A DNA stretch of 9,216 nucleotides from CAZXDL01 sp964639505 (GCA_964639505.1 CAZXDL010000019.1:1-9216); one strand, 5' to 3'; positions 1-5,530 are shown, counted from the first letter of the stretch. Notes: a model not told the origin generated them from the letters alone. Program-made: numbers and translations.

Positions 1-55
1 GAGCGCTTGCATGGCATGCAAGAGGTCCGGGGTTCGAGTCCCCGTATCTCCACCA
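1..55 (+). tRNA. tRNA-Ala(GGC), 3' part only
   Basis: The window opens inside this tRNA; the acceptor 5' strand and most of the D arm lie upstream. Visible parts are the anticodon stem CTTGC/GCAAG (6-10 and 18-22), a 7-base loop with anticodon GGC at 13-15, the T stem CGGGG/CCCCG (28-32 and 40-44) with the normal loop TTCGAGT, the acceptor strand TATCTCC (45-51), discriminator A52 and an encoded CCA at 53-55. GGC reads alanine GCC/GCU codons. The next gene begins 8 bases after the CCA, so the tRNA and the phospholipase gene almost certainly share a transcript. Confidence 0.93.
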
Positions 56-63
56 GGATTATT

Positions 64-1035
64 ATGAGTGAATTAAATATAAGTTCGGGTGGAGTTAATC
101 ACCCTGTGCTTGATTTGATTGATCAGCGCGTTGCTGAGGGTTCACGGCCAGGCCAAAGATCAGATAATAGGATTTTAGCTATTGCCATTGAAGGCGGTGG
201 CATGTCTGCAGCATTTTCAGCAGGAATGTGCGCTGCTTACGAACAACTTGGATTATTGGACCTTACTGTCGATAGAATTTATGGCTCATCCGCGGGTTCA
301 TTAAATGGTTCCTATACAGCGATGGGACAGGCTGCAATTGGCGCACAAAATTATGTTGATACGGCAAACTTTAACTTTTTTAACCCAGGGAGGCTGCTGC
401 TAGGAAGATCGGTCATTAACTTTGACTTTTTGTTTAATAAAATCATTGCAAAAAAAAGACCATACGATTTGATAAAACTTAATTCGGGCGTAGAGTTTAA
501 AGCTATCGGAGTCGATTTGGATACCAAAAGTTTAGAATTAATGTCTGGGTTTGAGAGCGAAGATGAAGTAATGCAGGCAGTTAGAGCAAGTTGCGCGATT
601 CCTTTGGTTGGCGGAAGAGAGGCTGTAGACTTTCGCGGCAAACATATAGCAGACGGTGGCTTACTTCAGTCTATGCCGTATCAGGCCGCATTTGATGACG
701 GAGCAACTGATGTACTTGTGTTTCGCTCAAAGCCGGCATCATATCGAAAAACAGGCTATCACAGAGCCGTGGTTGAAACTGCTAAGAGATATAGCCTTCA
801 TCCTTCTGTGCCAGACCTTCTCGAACACAGACCTGAAAGATATAACTCTGATGCCGAATATTTACAAGTTGCTACACGCAGTGATAGTAAATTGCTGCAA
901 ATAGCGCCGCCAGAGGATTGTTCGCGCGTTTCACAGCTCGAAGTATCGACAAAAAAAGTAGAGCAGGCACTTGCTGTTGGCGCCGAATCAGTTAAGGCTG
1001 TACTATCCGGTCGTATATGTGCAGAAATAGCTTAG
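64..1035 (+). CDS. patatin-like phospholipase
   Basis: A 323-residue patatin-family lipid acyl hydrolase. Seen in the sequence: the oxyanion-hole stretch EGGGMSAAFSAGM (about residues 43-55), the nucleophile elbow GSSAG at 74-78 with Ser76 as expected nucleophile, and the DGG motif with Asp197 as the second half of the Ser-Asp dyad. The family cleaves fatty acyl chains from phospholipids. No signal peptide or membrane helix is obvious, so it is probably cytosolic. I chose ATG 64 over an earlier in-frame ATG at 7 because the earlier one lies inside the tRNA. An AGGA at 55-58 stands 5 bases before ATG 64 and shares the last A of the tRNA CCA. No promoter lies between tRNA and gene, so expression should depend on tRNA read-through. 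The substrate cannot be told from sequence. Confidence 0.9.
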   Translation: MSELNISSGGVNHPVLDLIDQRVAEGSRPGQRSDNRILAIAIEGGGMSAAFSAGMCAAYEQLGLLDLTVDRIYGSSAGSLNGSYTAMGQAAIGAQNYVDTANFNFFNPGRLLLGRSVINFDFLFNKIIAKKRPYDLIKLNSGVEFKAIGVDLDTKSLELMSGFESEDEVMQAVRASCAIPLVGGREAVDFRGKHIADGGLLQSMPYQAAFDDGATDVLVFRSKPASYRKTGYHRAVVETAKRYSLHPSVPDLLEHRPERYNSDAEYLQVATRSDSKLLQIAPPEDCSRVSQLEVSTKKVEQALAVGAESVKAVLSGRICAEIA

Positions 1036-1095
1036 GACAAGTACAAGCAGGTGTTTAATTAAATAAGTTAGTGATGTGATCCAAGATTTTTGCTA

Positions 1096-1124
1096 TTGCT
1101 TAGTCGGTATACGAACCGTACAAT
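1096..1124 (+). promoter_or_regulatory. sigma70-type promoter of the slipin gene
   Basis: A -35 TTGCTT (1096-1101) and a -10 TACAAT (1119-1124) are separated by exactly 17 bases. The predicted transcription start is near 1131, leaving a leader of about 20 bases that contains the strong Shine-Dalgarno GGAGGG (1140-1145). Confidence 0.7.
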
Positions 1125-1149
1125 AAACCTGTAACTGACGGAGGGTCCT

Positions 1150-1914
1150 ATGTCTGGCGCGGCAATTTTTATTATTATTTGTATCGGCGTATTTCTAGCG
1201 TTTGGTGTACGGATAGTTAATCAATACGAACGTGGCGTGGTCTTTAGGCTAGGCAGAGTCAGGGCGAGCATCAAAGGCCCAGGTCTCCGTATAATAATCC
1301 CGATCATCGATATCATGCGCAAAGTCTCGCTCCGAATTGTTACTCTACCGATCGAATCACAGGAAATAATTACTAAAGATAATGTTTCTATCGGCGTTTC
1401 AGCAGTTGCCTATTACCAAGTCCAAGATCCGATTAAATCAATCGTTGAAATCGAAAACGTCGTTTCAGCAACTTACCAAATCGCTCAAACAACTGTCCGC
1501 AATATCGTTGGTCAAAGTTCACTAGATGAAGTCTTAAGCGAAACCGCTGCAATAAACGAAAAGATTAAAAACATTCTCGAAGAAAATACCGCAAAGTGGG
1601 GAATACTTGTCAGTACGGTTGAGTGTAAAGACATCAAACTTCCAGACACAATGCAGCGAGCCATGGCTAAACAAGCTGAATCAGAGCGCGAGAAGCGAGC
1701 TAAAATTATCGCTGCCGAAGGTGAAGCCATGAGCGCAGTCAAACTCGGCGAAGCCGCTGATGTGATCGCCGCTCACCCAATCGCCTTGCAGCTTAGAAAC
1801 CTACAAACCCTAAACGACATCGCTTCAGAGAAAAACAGCACGGTAATATTCCCAGCTCAATTTATGGACACCGTCAGCGACCTCAAAGCCTTTATGGCCA
1901 AAGAATTCAAATAG
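1150..1914 (+). CDS. slipin / stomatin-like SPFH (band 7) membrane protein
   Basis: A 254-residue protein, the usual length for bacterial slipins. An N-terminal hydrophobic segment (about 4-22) is followed by the SPFH signature region (NQYERGVVFRLGR, about 24-36; GPGL at 43-46), the band 7 domain to about residue 175, an Ala/Glu/Lys-rich coiled coil (about 172-205, with AKQAESEREKRAKI and AEGEA) and a C-terminal oligomerisation region. Proteins of this family form ring-like membrane assemblies and organise membrane microdomains. Many bacterial slipin genes sit beside an NfeD-type gene; none is present here, with a tRNA operon downstream instead. The start has GGAGGG four bases upstream. It has its own promoter and no recognisable terminator before the tRNA promoter. 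Confidence 0.92.
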   Translation: MSGAAIFIIICIGVFLAFGVRIVNQYERGVVFRLGRVRASIKGPGLRIIIPIIDIMRKVSLRIVTLPIESQEIITKDNVSIGVSAVAYYQVQDPIKSIVEIENVVSATYQIAQTTVRNIVGQSSLDEVLSETAAINEKIKNILEENTAKWGILVSTVECKDIKLPDTMQRAMAKQAESEREKRAKIIAAEGEAMSAVKLGEAADVIAAHPIALQLRNLQTLNDIASEKNSTVIFPAQFMDTVSDLKAFMAKEFK

Positions 1915-1924
1915 CTCTACACAC

Positions 1925-1953
1925 TTGTGCTAATCTGTTAAATACCGTAAAAT
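1925..1953 (+). promoter_or_regulatory. promoter of the Phe-Gly tRNA operon
   Basis: A -35 TTGTGC (1925-1930) and a -10 TAAAAT (1948-1953) with a 17-base spacer. The start would be near 1960, about 7 bases before the mature 5' end of tRNA-Phe at 1967. The placement directly ahead of a tRNA supports the call. Confidence 0.7.
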
Positions 1954-1966
1954 AACCAGAGTCAAC

Positions 1967-2042
1967 GGCTCTTTAGCTCAGTTGGTAGAGCAGAGGCTTG
2001 AAGAGCCTTGTGTCCTCGGTTCGAGTCCGAGAGGAGCCACCA
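1967..2042 (+). tRNA. tRNA-Phe(GAA)
   Basis: A full 76-base cloverleaf. Acceptor GGCTCTT pairs with AGGAGCC (one G-U), the D stem is GCTC/GAGC with the normal AGTTGGTA loop, the anticodon stem is GAGGC/GCCTT, the loop TTGAAGA has anticodon GAA at 2000-2002, the variable loop is GTGTC, the T stem is CTCGG/CCGAG with loop TTCGAGT, then A73 and an encoded CCA (2040-2042). Position 37 is G (2003), whereas most bacterial tRNA-Phe have A37. It is first in a two-tRNA operon, 9 bases ahead of tRNA-Gly. Confidence 0.95.
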
Positions 2043-2051
2043 AAACACCAT

Positions 2052-2128
2052 GCGGGTGTAGCTCAGTTGTTTAGAGCGCGTCCTTGCCAAGGACGAGGCC
2101 AAGGGTTAGAGTCCCTTTACCCGCACCA
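2052..2128 (+). tRNA. tRNA-Gly(GCC) with altered elbow
   Basis: A full 77-base cloverleaf with encoded CCA. Acceptor GCGGGTG pairs with TACCCGC (a G-U at the last pair), the D stem is GCTC/GAGC, the anticodon stem is CGTCC/GGACG, the loop TTGCCAA has anticodon GCC at 2086-2088, the variable loop is AGGCC and the T stem is AAGGG/CCCTT. Odd points: the D loop reads AGTTGTTTA, giving G18 then U19 (2070) where G19 is nearly universal, and the T loop reads TTAGAGT, giving A56 (2108) where C56 is nearly universal. The two changed positions are the ones that pair with each other in the tRNA elbow, so a G-C pair is replaced by U-A. All stems are intact, so it looks functional. It is second in the operon and followed by a terminator. 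Confidence 0.93.
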
Positions 2129-2142
2129 AGCATAAGCATTAT

Positions 2143-2170
2143 GACCTCCAGAGATGGAGGTCTATTTATT
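2143..2170 (+). terminator. Rho-independent terminator of the tRNA operon
   Basis: A perfect 8-base-pair hairpin, GACCTCCA (2143-2150) with TGGAGGTC (2155-2162), closes a GAGA loop and is followed by a T-rich tail (2163-2170). It stands 15 bases after the tRNA-Gly CCA. It is nearly identical to the hairpin at 2786-2809. Confidence 0.85.
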
Positions 2171-2197
2171 TACAAATGATTACCCTATTCATTTTTT

Positions 2198-2203
2198 TAT
2201 GAT
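2198..2203 (+). promoter_or_regulatory. probable -10 box of the 2230 gene
   Basis: TATGAT at 2198-2203 lies just after a T-run, with a predicted start near 2210 and a leader of about 20 bases holding AGGAG. No good -35 is visible at the normal distance (17 bases upstream reads AATGAT), so the call rests on the -10 and on the terminator that isolates this gene from the tRNA operon. Confidence 0.4.
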
Positions 2204-2229
2204 AGTTTAGAACCTACAGGAGAATCACT

Positions 2230-2634
2230 ATGACATTTGATAATCCGAACGTTGAGCCCAAGCCTCTGAATTTTGCTGAAATCAAAGCCTTGGATGTAGT
2301 GATGCATGATGTAGCAGATGGCGCATTCCCAATAGGCTCGAATATCTTCACGCGTCTATACAATAGAGGACGTGCCAGGCATATTACCAGAGAAAACGAT
2401 GCAATATTTCGAGCCTTTGAAGATGCCGAAGTTGTCTCCTTACAGGTTGGTAAAGGAGGCAAAGCAACTGCAGAATTAAGTATTGCTCCTAAAACCCTGA
2501 AATTTGTATCTGAAGCTGCCAAAACAGCTATTGAGCACTGGTCTGCCGACCAGGGAATTGACCCAGAAACGCAAGCCACAATACGTGTACTTAAGGGGTT
2601 CTTGCATACTATAGAGCCACCAGAAGCTCAGTAA
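2230..2634 (+). CDS. hypothetical protein, 134 aa
   Basis: I do not recognise this family. It is soluble in appearance: no signal peptide and no membrane helix. The N-terminal part is Pro/Asp-rich (residues 1-20), the middle has a basic patch around residues 42-54 (TRLYNRGRARHIT), and a helix-prone C-terminal half runs from about 88 to 127. The start is well set: AGGAG at 2218-2222 is 7 bases before the ATG. The gene stands alone between two terminators, so it is probably monocistronic. Coding is supported by the Shine-Dalgarno, the promoter-like -10 and the clean isolation between terminators, not by homology. Confidence 0.75.
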   Translation: MTFDNPNVEPKPLNFAEIKALDVVMHDVADGAFPIGSNIFTRLYNRGRARHITRENDAIFRAFEDAEVVSLQVGKGGKATAELSIAPKTLKFVSEAAKTAIEHWSADQGIDPETQATIRVLKGFLHTIEPPEAQ

Positions 2635-2785
2635 CAGTTGTAGCCAAGTGTGTAAGTCCCAGCTCTTACTTCTATAACATGAACTCTTGATATGGTACTT
2701 CCAAAATCTTCCTCCAGCGAACCAGCTCACCCTCAATGAGGTGTAAACTTTTCTTACTGAGCTGCACCAAATATTTGAATTATGC
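2635..2785 (+). other. structured intergenic region, possible small RNA
   Basis: No convincing protein gene lies between 2635 and 2831. The stretch holds an inverted repeat CAGCTCA (2723-2729) / TGAGCTG (2758-2764) that encloses a smaller bulged hairpin (CAC...GTG around 2728-2743). Within it is a 25-base segment (2732-2756) matching 20 of 25 bases of the promoter segment before the gene at 3845 (3821-3845), including a TAAACT -10-like box (2744-2749). A transcript starting near 2756 would run only about 54 bases before the terminator at 2786-2809. This could be a tiny RNA, a decayed gene start or a regulatory leader. Nothing proves transcription. Confidence 0.3.
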
Positions 2786-2809
2786 CCTCCAGAAATGGAG
2801 GTCTTTTTT
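2786..2809 (+). terminator. Rho-independent terminator
   Basis: Hairpin CCTCCA (2786-2791) with TGGAGG (2796-2801) around a GAAA loop, followed by TC and six T (2804-2809). One more outer pair is possible across a C-T mismatch. It terminates the 2230 gene and anything started within the preceding gap. Confidence 0.85.
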
Positions 2810-2819
2810 GTCGCTTTGA

Positions 2820-2825
2820 TAATAT
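2820..2825 (+). promoter_or_regulatory. -10 box placing the start on the kinase ATG
   Basis: TAATAT (2820-2825) is followed, seven bases on, by the A of ATG 2832, so transcription would begin at the start codon. There is no Shine-Dalgarno in this stretch, which fits a leaderless message. The -35 region overlaps the terminator hairpin and is not recognisable. Confidence 0.4.
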
Positions 2826-2831
2826 GTATCC

Positions 2832-3362
2832 ATGTCTGTATATTTCATAACTGGAGTTGCTGGTACAGGTAAGTCCACTATTTTAAATGAATTAGTATCA
2901 CGAGGTTATGAAGCATATGGAGTCGATGAAGACGGGTACGCCCATTGGCATAATAATCAAACGGGCAATATTCATCCTAAATCATCCGTAAAAACGCACC
3001 ATCGCACATCAGAATTTATTAGCAATAATACCTGGAAAATCTCTCGCGAAATGGTAGAGGAGCTAGCTAAGCAAAGTGAAGGTCGAACTGTTTTTCTTTG
3101 CGGTGTTGCATCCAATGATGATGAGATATGGGATTTGTTCTCGAAAATATTTACATTAGTTCTAGACGAGGCCACCCTTCGTCACAGACTTGCAACTAGA
3201 ACTACTAACGATTATGGCAAAACGAAGCATGAATTAGAGCAAACGCTTAAACAAGTTGCTACGATCAAGGAATTATCTGCAAAGTATGGTTACATCAAGA
3301 TTGATGCCACGCGATCTGTTAATGAAATTGTTGATTACATTCTTGCTGAGGTAGGTGCGTGA
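2832..3362 (+). CDS. P-loop nucleotide-binding protein, small-molecule kinase type
   Basis: A 176-residue P-loop protein resembling adenylate/shikimate-type kinases and the many proteins annotated simply as AAA family ATPase. The Walker A motif GVAGTGKST is at residues 8-16, with Lys14 and Ser15 for phosphate and magnesium. A hydrophobic strand ending in FLCG (88-91) sits where the second strand motif lies in this fold, and a basic lid-like stretch (HRLATRTTNDYG, 118-129) could close over substrate. It ends with an alternating helix/strand pattern. The substrate is unknown. No Shine-Dalgarno precedes ATG 2832; a -10 box 7 bases upstream suggests a leaderless mRNA. It is preceded by a terminator and followed by an independent promoter, so it is probably monocistronic. 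Confidence 0.8.
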   Translation: MSVYFITGVAGTGKSTILNELVSRGYEAYGVDEDGYAHWHNNQTGNIHPKSSVKTHHRTSEFISNNTWKISREMVEELAKQSEGRTVFLCGVASNDDEIWDLFSKIFTLVLDEATLRHRLATRTTNDYGKTKHELEQTLKQVATIKELSAKYGYIKIDATRSVNEIVDYILAEVGA

Positions 3363-3385
3363 TACCCAGCCCTAAGTTACGGCTG

Positions 3386-3414
3386 TTGCAAAATAGCCAA
3401 ACAAGTGCTATAAT
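3386..3414 (+). promoter_or_regulatory. strong promoter of the 3446 gene
   Basis: A -35 TTGCAA (3386-3391), 17-base spacer, and consensus -10 TATAAT (3409-3414) with an extended TG at 3406-3407. The start is predicted near 3421, giving a leader of about 25 bases. A short inverted repeat CAGCC/GGCTG (3367-3371, 3381-3385) ends exactly at the -35 and may be a weak terminator of the gene before or an operator. Confidence 0.75.
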
Positions 3415-3445
3415 ATAATTTCTGTTTTATTATTTGGAGACTTGG

Positions 3446-3766
3446 ATGCGATTTGAAGTCACGCGCGATGCTAAAATAAGAGGAACACCGACACCTGTAA
3501 CCATCCTCCCTGACCATGAAGATGGTACCTTTCAAACTTGGGATCCCGTCGAAGGCTTTATGACGAGAGATAGGGCTGGTTTTTGCGACATTCCTGCTGC
3601 TGCGGTTGATGCGTTAGAGGCAGGGGATGATAGCCAGATTCGTAACCATATTGTAGTTAATGATTCTGGGCAGCACGAATTTCTAAATTGTGGGGTTGCG
3701 GTTGAGGTACGGTTCGGTTCACTTTGCGTTCGTACCCTGACAGAAGCACCTAGCGCTATAAGATAA
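3446..3766 (+). CDS. hypothetical protein, 106 aa
   Basis: I do not recognise this family. The protein is acidic, soluble and without signal or membrane segments. It looks rich in beta strands: a Thr/Pro-rich start (TPVTILPDHEDGTFQTWDP, about 16-34), then VAVEVRFGSLCVRTL near the C-terminus (84-98). Three Cys are present (47, 82, 94) without a metal-site spacing. I chose ATG 3446 over an in-frame TTG at 3434, because GGAGA at 3436-3440 sits 5 bases before the ATG and would be inside the coding region of the longer form. The promoter is the best in the window, so this small gene may be well expressed. It appears monocistronic. Confidence 0.75.
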   Translation: MRFEVTRDAKIRGTPTPVTILPDHEDGTFQTWDPVEGFMTRDRAGFCDIPAAAVDALEAGDDSQIRNHIVVNDSGQHEFLNCGVAVEVRFGSLCVRTLTEAPSAIR

Positions 3767-3809
3767 TTTCCTCTGTAAAACTAAAACCCAGTTATTAATC
3801 TGCATCAAA

Positions 3810-3838
3810 TAGCCACTGCTTTCAATAAGGCGTAAACT
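3810..3838 (+). promoter_or_regulatory. promoter placing the start on ATG 3845
   Basis: A -35 TAGCCA (3810-3815, four of six consensus bases), 17-base spacer and -10 TAAACT (3833-3838). The seventh base after the -10 is the A of the start codon at 3845, so the message would be leaderless. The segment is repeated imperfectly at 2732-2756. Confidence 0.45.
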
Positions 3839-3844
3839 TTATTT

Positions 3845-4249
3845 ATGGCACGAACACAAGCTAGATACTGGCTGTTAGGCAGTCTCGGCTTCATAGCATT
3901 AGGTGGAATATTCGGCGGTATTGCCATGATCGCGAAGCCGGACGGCTCAATTCTGCATACTTCTTTGGTGCTGCTTAAACATGCTCCCGTTAAAACTTAT
4001 ACGTGGCCAGGTGTATTCCTGCTAGTTTTTATGGGCTTATGGCCGGCTATAAATATATATGGCGTGTTGAAACAGCGAGAGTGGGCTCTGAAATCAAGTA
4101 TGATTTTTGGGTTGTTTACTGTCCTATGGATTGTCTACGAAACAATCACGATACACACCTTTAGCCCGCTGCAACCACTAATTGCCTTACTTGGAGCCGT
4201 AGTTGCATATTTTGCTTATGTGCAAATAAAGGCCAAAGACATTCACTAG
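3845..4249 (+). CDS. small integral membrane protein, four helices
   Basis: A 134-residue protein with four hydrophobic segments at about 9-30, 54-73, 82-104 and 109-127, joined by short loops, with a Lys-rich tail (VQIKAKDIH). The first helix is Gly-rich (LGGIFGGIAM). The family is not recognised; the layout is like DoxX- or EamA-sized small membrane proteins but I see no diagnostic motif. The nearest Shine-Dalgarno-like bases (AAGG, 3827-3830) lie 14 bases from the ATG, too far to act, whereas a -10 box fits a leaderless start. It is flanked by separate promoters. Confidence 0.75.
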   Translation: MARTQARYWLLGSLGFIALGGIFGGIAMIAKPDGSILHTSLVLLKHAPVKTYTWPGVFLLVFMGLWPAINIYGVLKQREWALKSSMIFGLFTVLWIVYETITIHTFSPLQPLIALLGAVVAYFAYVQIKAKDIH

Positions 4250-4270
4250 TTTAAGCAAACCTATTTATAC

Positions 4271-4299
4271 TTGTAATTACAGCTTAAAAGTGATATAAT
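4271..4299 (+). promoter_or_regulatory. strong promoter of the 4321 gene
   Basis: A -35 TTGTAA (4271-4276), 17-base spacer and consensus -10 TATAAT (4294-4299) with extended TG at 4291-4292. The start is predicted near 4306, leaving about 15 bases of leader with a weak GGAA (4310-4313). Confidence 0.75.
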
Positions 4300-4320
4300 C
4301 AGTTTAAATGGAAATTAATT

Positions 4321-4590
4321 ATGTCACTCGATAGTTCGCCAGAATCTACACCTGCTTTGGCGCCAGAAGAAGCTTTCTCTGCTCAGGGCTGTGGTGCTGG
4401 TACGGAAAAAGCCTGTTTTGCATTGGGTGTAAACATTATCGGCGCCCCAATCTGTTTAATGATGCTTAAAGACCAGACCGCGGCTAGCGTAGCGGGCATA
4501 AAATTAGGCTGGCGAGTTAATGCCGATCCTTCAGACGGACTCGCTTGGTGCCCAAAGGGTGTTTTGAGTAGCTCGAAGCAGGCCGAATAA
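4321..4590 (+). CDS. hypothetical protein with four cysteines, 89 aa
   Basis: Not recognised. The first 20 residues are Ser/Pro/Glu-rich and probably disordered. The rest contains Cys24, Cys32, Cys45 and Cys77 and a hydrophobic stretch (about 33-48, FALGVNIIGAPICLMM) too short and too interrupted to be a confident membrane helix. A Trp pair (W64, W76) lies in the C-terminal part. Four Cys in 89 residues is high for this window and could mean metal or redox chemistry, but the spacing matches no motif I know. Support for coding is a near-consensus promoter, a weak GGAA 7 bases before the ATG and a separate promoter after it. No homology claim is made. Confidence 0.65.
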   Translation: MSLDSSPESTPALAPEEAFSAQGCGAGTEKACFALGVNIIGAPICLMMLKDQTAASVAGIKLGWRVNADPSDGLAWCPKGVLSSSKQAE

Positions 4591-4626
4591 ACAAACTCAA
4601 TTTTGGTATATTCGATGTAAAACACT

Positions 4627-4635
4627 TGATATGAT
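4627..4635 (+). promoter_or_regulatory. extended -10 promoter of the first DUF1801 gene
   Basis: TGATATGAT: an extended -10 (TG at 4627-4628) and hexamer TATGAT (4630-4635). No clear -35, as is usual for extended -10 promoters. The start would fall at about 4640-4644, on or just before the start codon. Confidence 0.45.
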
Positions 4636-4643
4636 TATGAGTG

Positions 4644-5036
4644 ATGAGTAAAGCAAGCAGAAAAATTGTTCCAGGTGGCGTATCAGAATACATCTCCCAG
4701 CAGCCCAAAGAAATTCAGGATAAGCTGACGACAATCAGATCTGCGATCCGCGAACTTGCACCCGATGCGATCGAAACTGTTAGCTATTTTAATTTTCCTG
4801 GTTACAGCTATGAAGGCTATGACTACAACGGCATGTTTGCTTGGTTTAGCTATAAAGCTCCCTGTATAAGGCTGCATGTCCGACCACCAGTGGCCAAAAA
4901 CCATGCAGGTGAACTGAAAGGCTGCAAGATCAGTACGGGCATAATAGGCTTTCCTGAAAAAAATGAAGTGTCGCCCAAACTTATCAAAAAGCTCGTGCAG
5001 GCAAGTTTAGATGAGATGAAGAATAACTCCGCATAA
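4644..5036 (+). CDS. DUF1801 (YdhG-like) domain protein
   Basis: A 130-residue protein of the DUF1801 / YdhG-like family. Visible hallmarks are the N-terminal SEYISQQPKEIQDKLTTIRSAIRELAPDAIETVSYFNFPGYSY (about 14-56), with the characteristic Pro-Asp-Ala-x-Glu-x-hydrophobic-Ser-Tyr pattern, then two beta strands (GMFAWFSYKAPCIRLHV) and a C-terminal helix (SPKLIKKLVQASLDEM). Members are small cytosolic proteins of poorly defined function; some relatives are annotated as iron chaperones. A GTG at 4641 is directly ahead in frame and could be the start. I prefer ATG 4644. There is no Shine-Dalgarno and an extended -10 lies immediately upstream, so translation is probably leaderless. It opens a cluster of small stand-alone enzyme-fold proteins. 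Confidence 0.85.
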   Translation: MSKASRKIVPGGVSEYISQQPKEIQDKLTTIRSAIRELAPDAIETVSYFNFPGYSYEGYDYNGMFAWFSYKAPCIRLHVRPPVAKNHAGELKGCKISTGIIGFPEKNEVSPKLIKKLVQASLDEMKNNSA

Positions 5037-5052
5037 AAGCCCTAGACTACTT

Positions 5053-5061
5053 TGCTAAAAT
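5053..5061 (+). promoter_or_regulatory. extended -10 promoter of the VOC gene
   Basis: TGCTAAAAT: TG at 5053-5054 and hexamer TAAAAT (5056-5061), with start predicted near 5068 and a leader of about 28 bases that includes AAAGG (5082-5086). No clear -35 is seen, so some read-through from the preceding gene is also likely. Confidence 0.4.
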
Positions 5062-5095
5062 AGGTAAACAACTACTCATCGAAAGGCTAATTTAG

Positions 5096-5530
5096 ATGGC
5101 AACAATCAATCCTTATATTAACTTCAACGGAAACGCCGAAGAGGCATTCAATTTTTATAAATCCGTCTTTGGTGGAGAAGTTGAGAAGATTGTGCGTTTC
5201 AAAGATATCCAAAGCGTCGAATTCCCTGTTCCTGCAGAAGATGCAGAAAAAATAATGCGCATTGTTTTACCAATCGGTAGAAATACTTTAATTGCCAATG
5301 ATGTCCCGACAAGTCTGGGCCCTGTAAATGAAAACGAGAACAGATCTAAGATAGCAATCACAGCCGAATCCAAAGAAGAAGCAGACAAATTATTTAATGG
5401 TCTTTCAGAGGGGGGCTCAGTCGAAATGCCTATGTCAGAGAGCCCATGGGGCACCTATTTTGCTATGTTTAGAGACAAGTACGGTATCGAATGGACAGTA
5501 GAATTTGATCCGGGCACAGCACCCAAGTAA
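5096..5530 (+). CDS. VOC-family (PhnB-like glyoxalase fold) protein
   Basis: A 144-residue protein of the PhnB-like branch of the vicinal-oxygen-chelate superfamily. Hallmarks are the N-terminal NPYINFNGNAEEAFNFYKSVFGGEV (5-29), the central strand pair ending IANDVP (66-71), and the C-terminal SPWGTYFAMFRDKYGIEWTVEF (116-137). Family members bind divalent metal and act on varied small molecules. Here the residue where many PhnB proteins carry a metal-binding His before the central strands is not an evident His (RIVLPIGRNTLIAND), so activity cannot be assumed. ATG 5096 has AAAGG at 5082-5086, 9 bases upstream. It sits between two DUF1801 genes, a combination often seen in bacterial clusters of small accessory proteins. 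Confidence 0.9.
   Translation: MATINPYINFNGNAEEAFNFYKSVFGGEVEKIVRFKDIQSVEFPVPAEDAEKIMRIVLPIGRNTLIANDVPTSLGPVNENENRSKIAITAESKEEADKLFNGLSEGGSVEMPMSESPWGTYFAMFRDKYGIEWTVEFDPGTAPK

Noticed and set aside
7..63. Upstream ATG extension of the phospholipase gene by 19 residues
   Set aside because: The extension lies inside the tRNA-Ala body; the AGGA before ATG 64 and the family start support ATG 64.
351..641. Minus-strand open frame of 96 codons under the phospholipase gene
   Set aside because: It is fully covered by a well-supported gene with catalytic motifs; no promoter or Shine-Dalgarno of its own.
2214..2736. Minus-strand open frames of 121 and 86 codons over the 2230 gene
   Set aside because: The plus-strand gene has AGGAG, a -10 box and a terminator; the minus frames lack start signals and read through the hairpin-rich gap.
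2736..2819. A 27-codon plus-strand frame across the second terminator
   Set aside because: It runs through the terminator hairpin and T-run and has no Shine-Dalgarno.
3367..3385. CAGCC/GGCTG hairpin as a terminator of the kinase gene
   Set aside because: Only five pairs with a nine-base loop and no T-run follows; noted only as a possible operator.
3434..3445. TTG start giving a 110-residue form of the 3446 protein
   Set aside because: GGAGA at 3436-3440 would then be coding; it is correctly spaced for ATG 3446.
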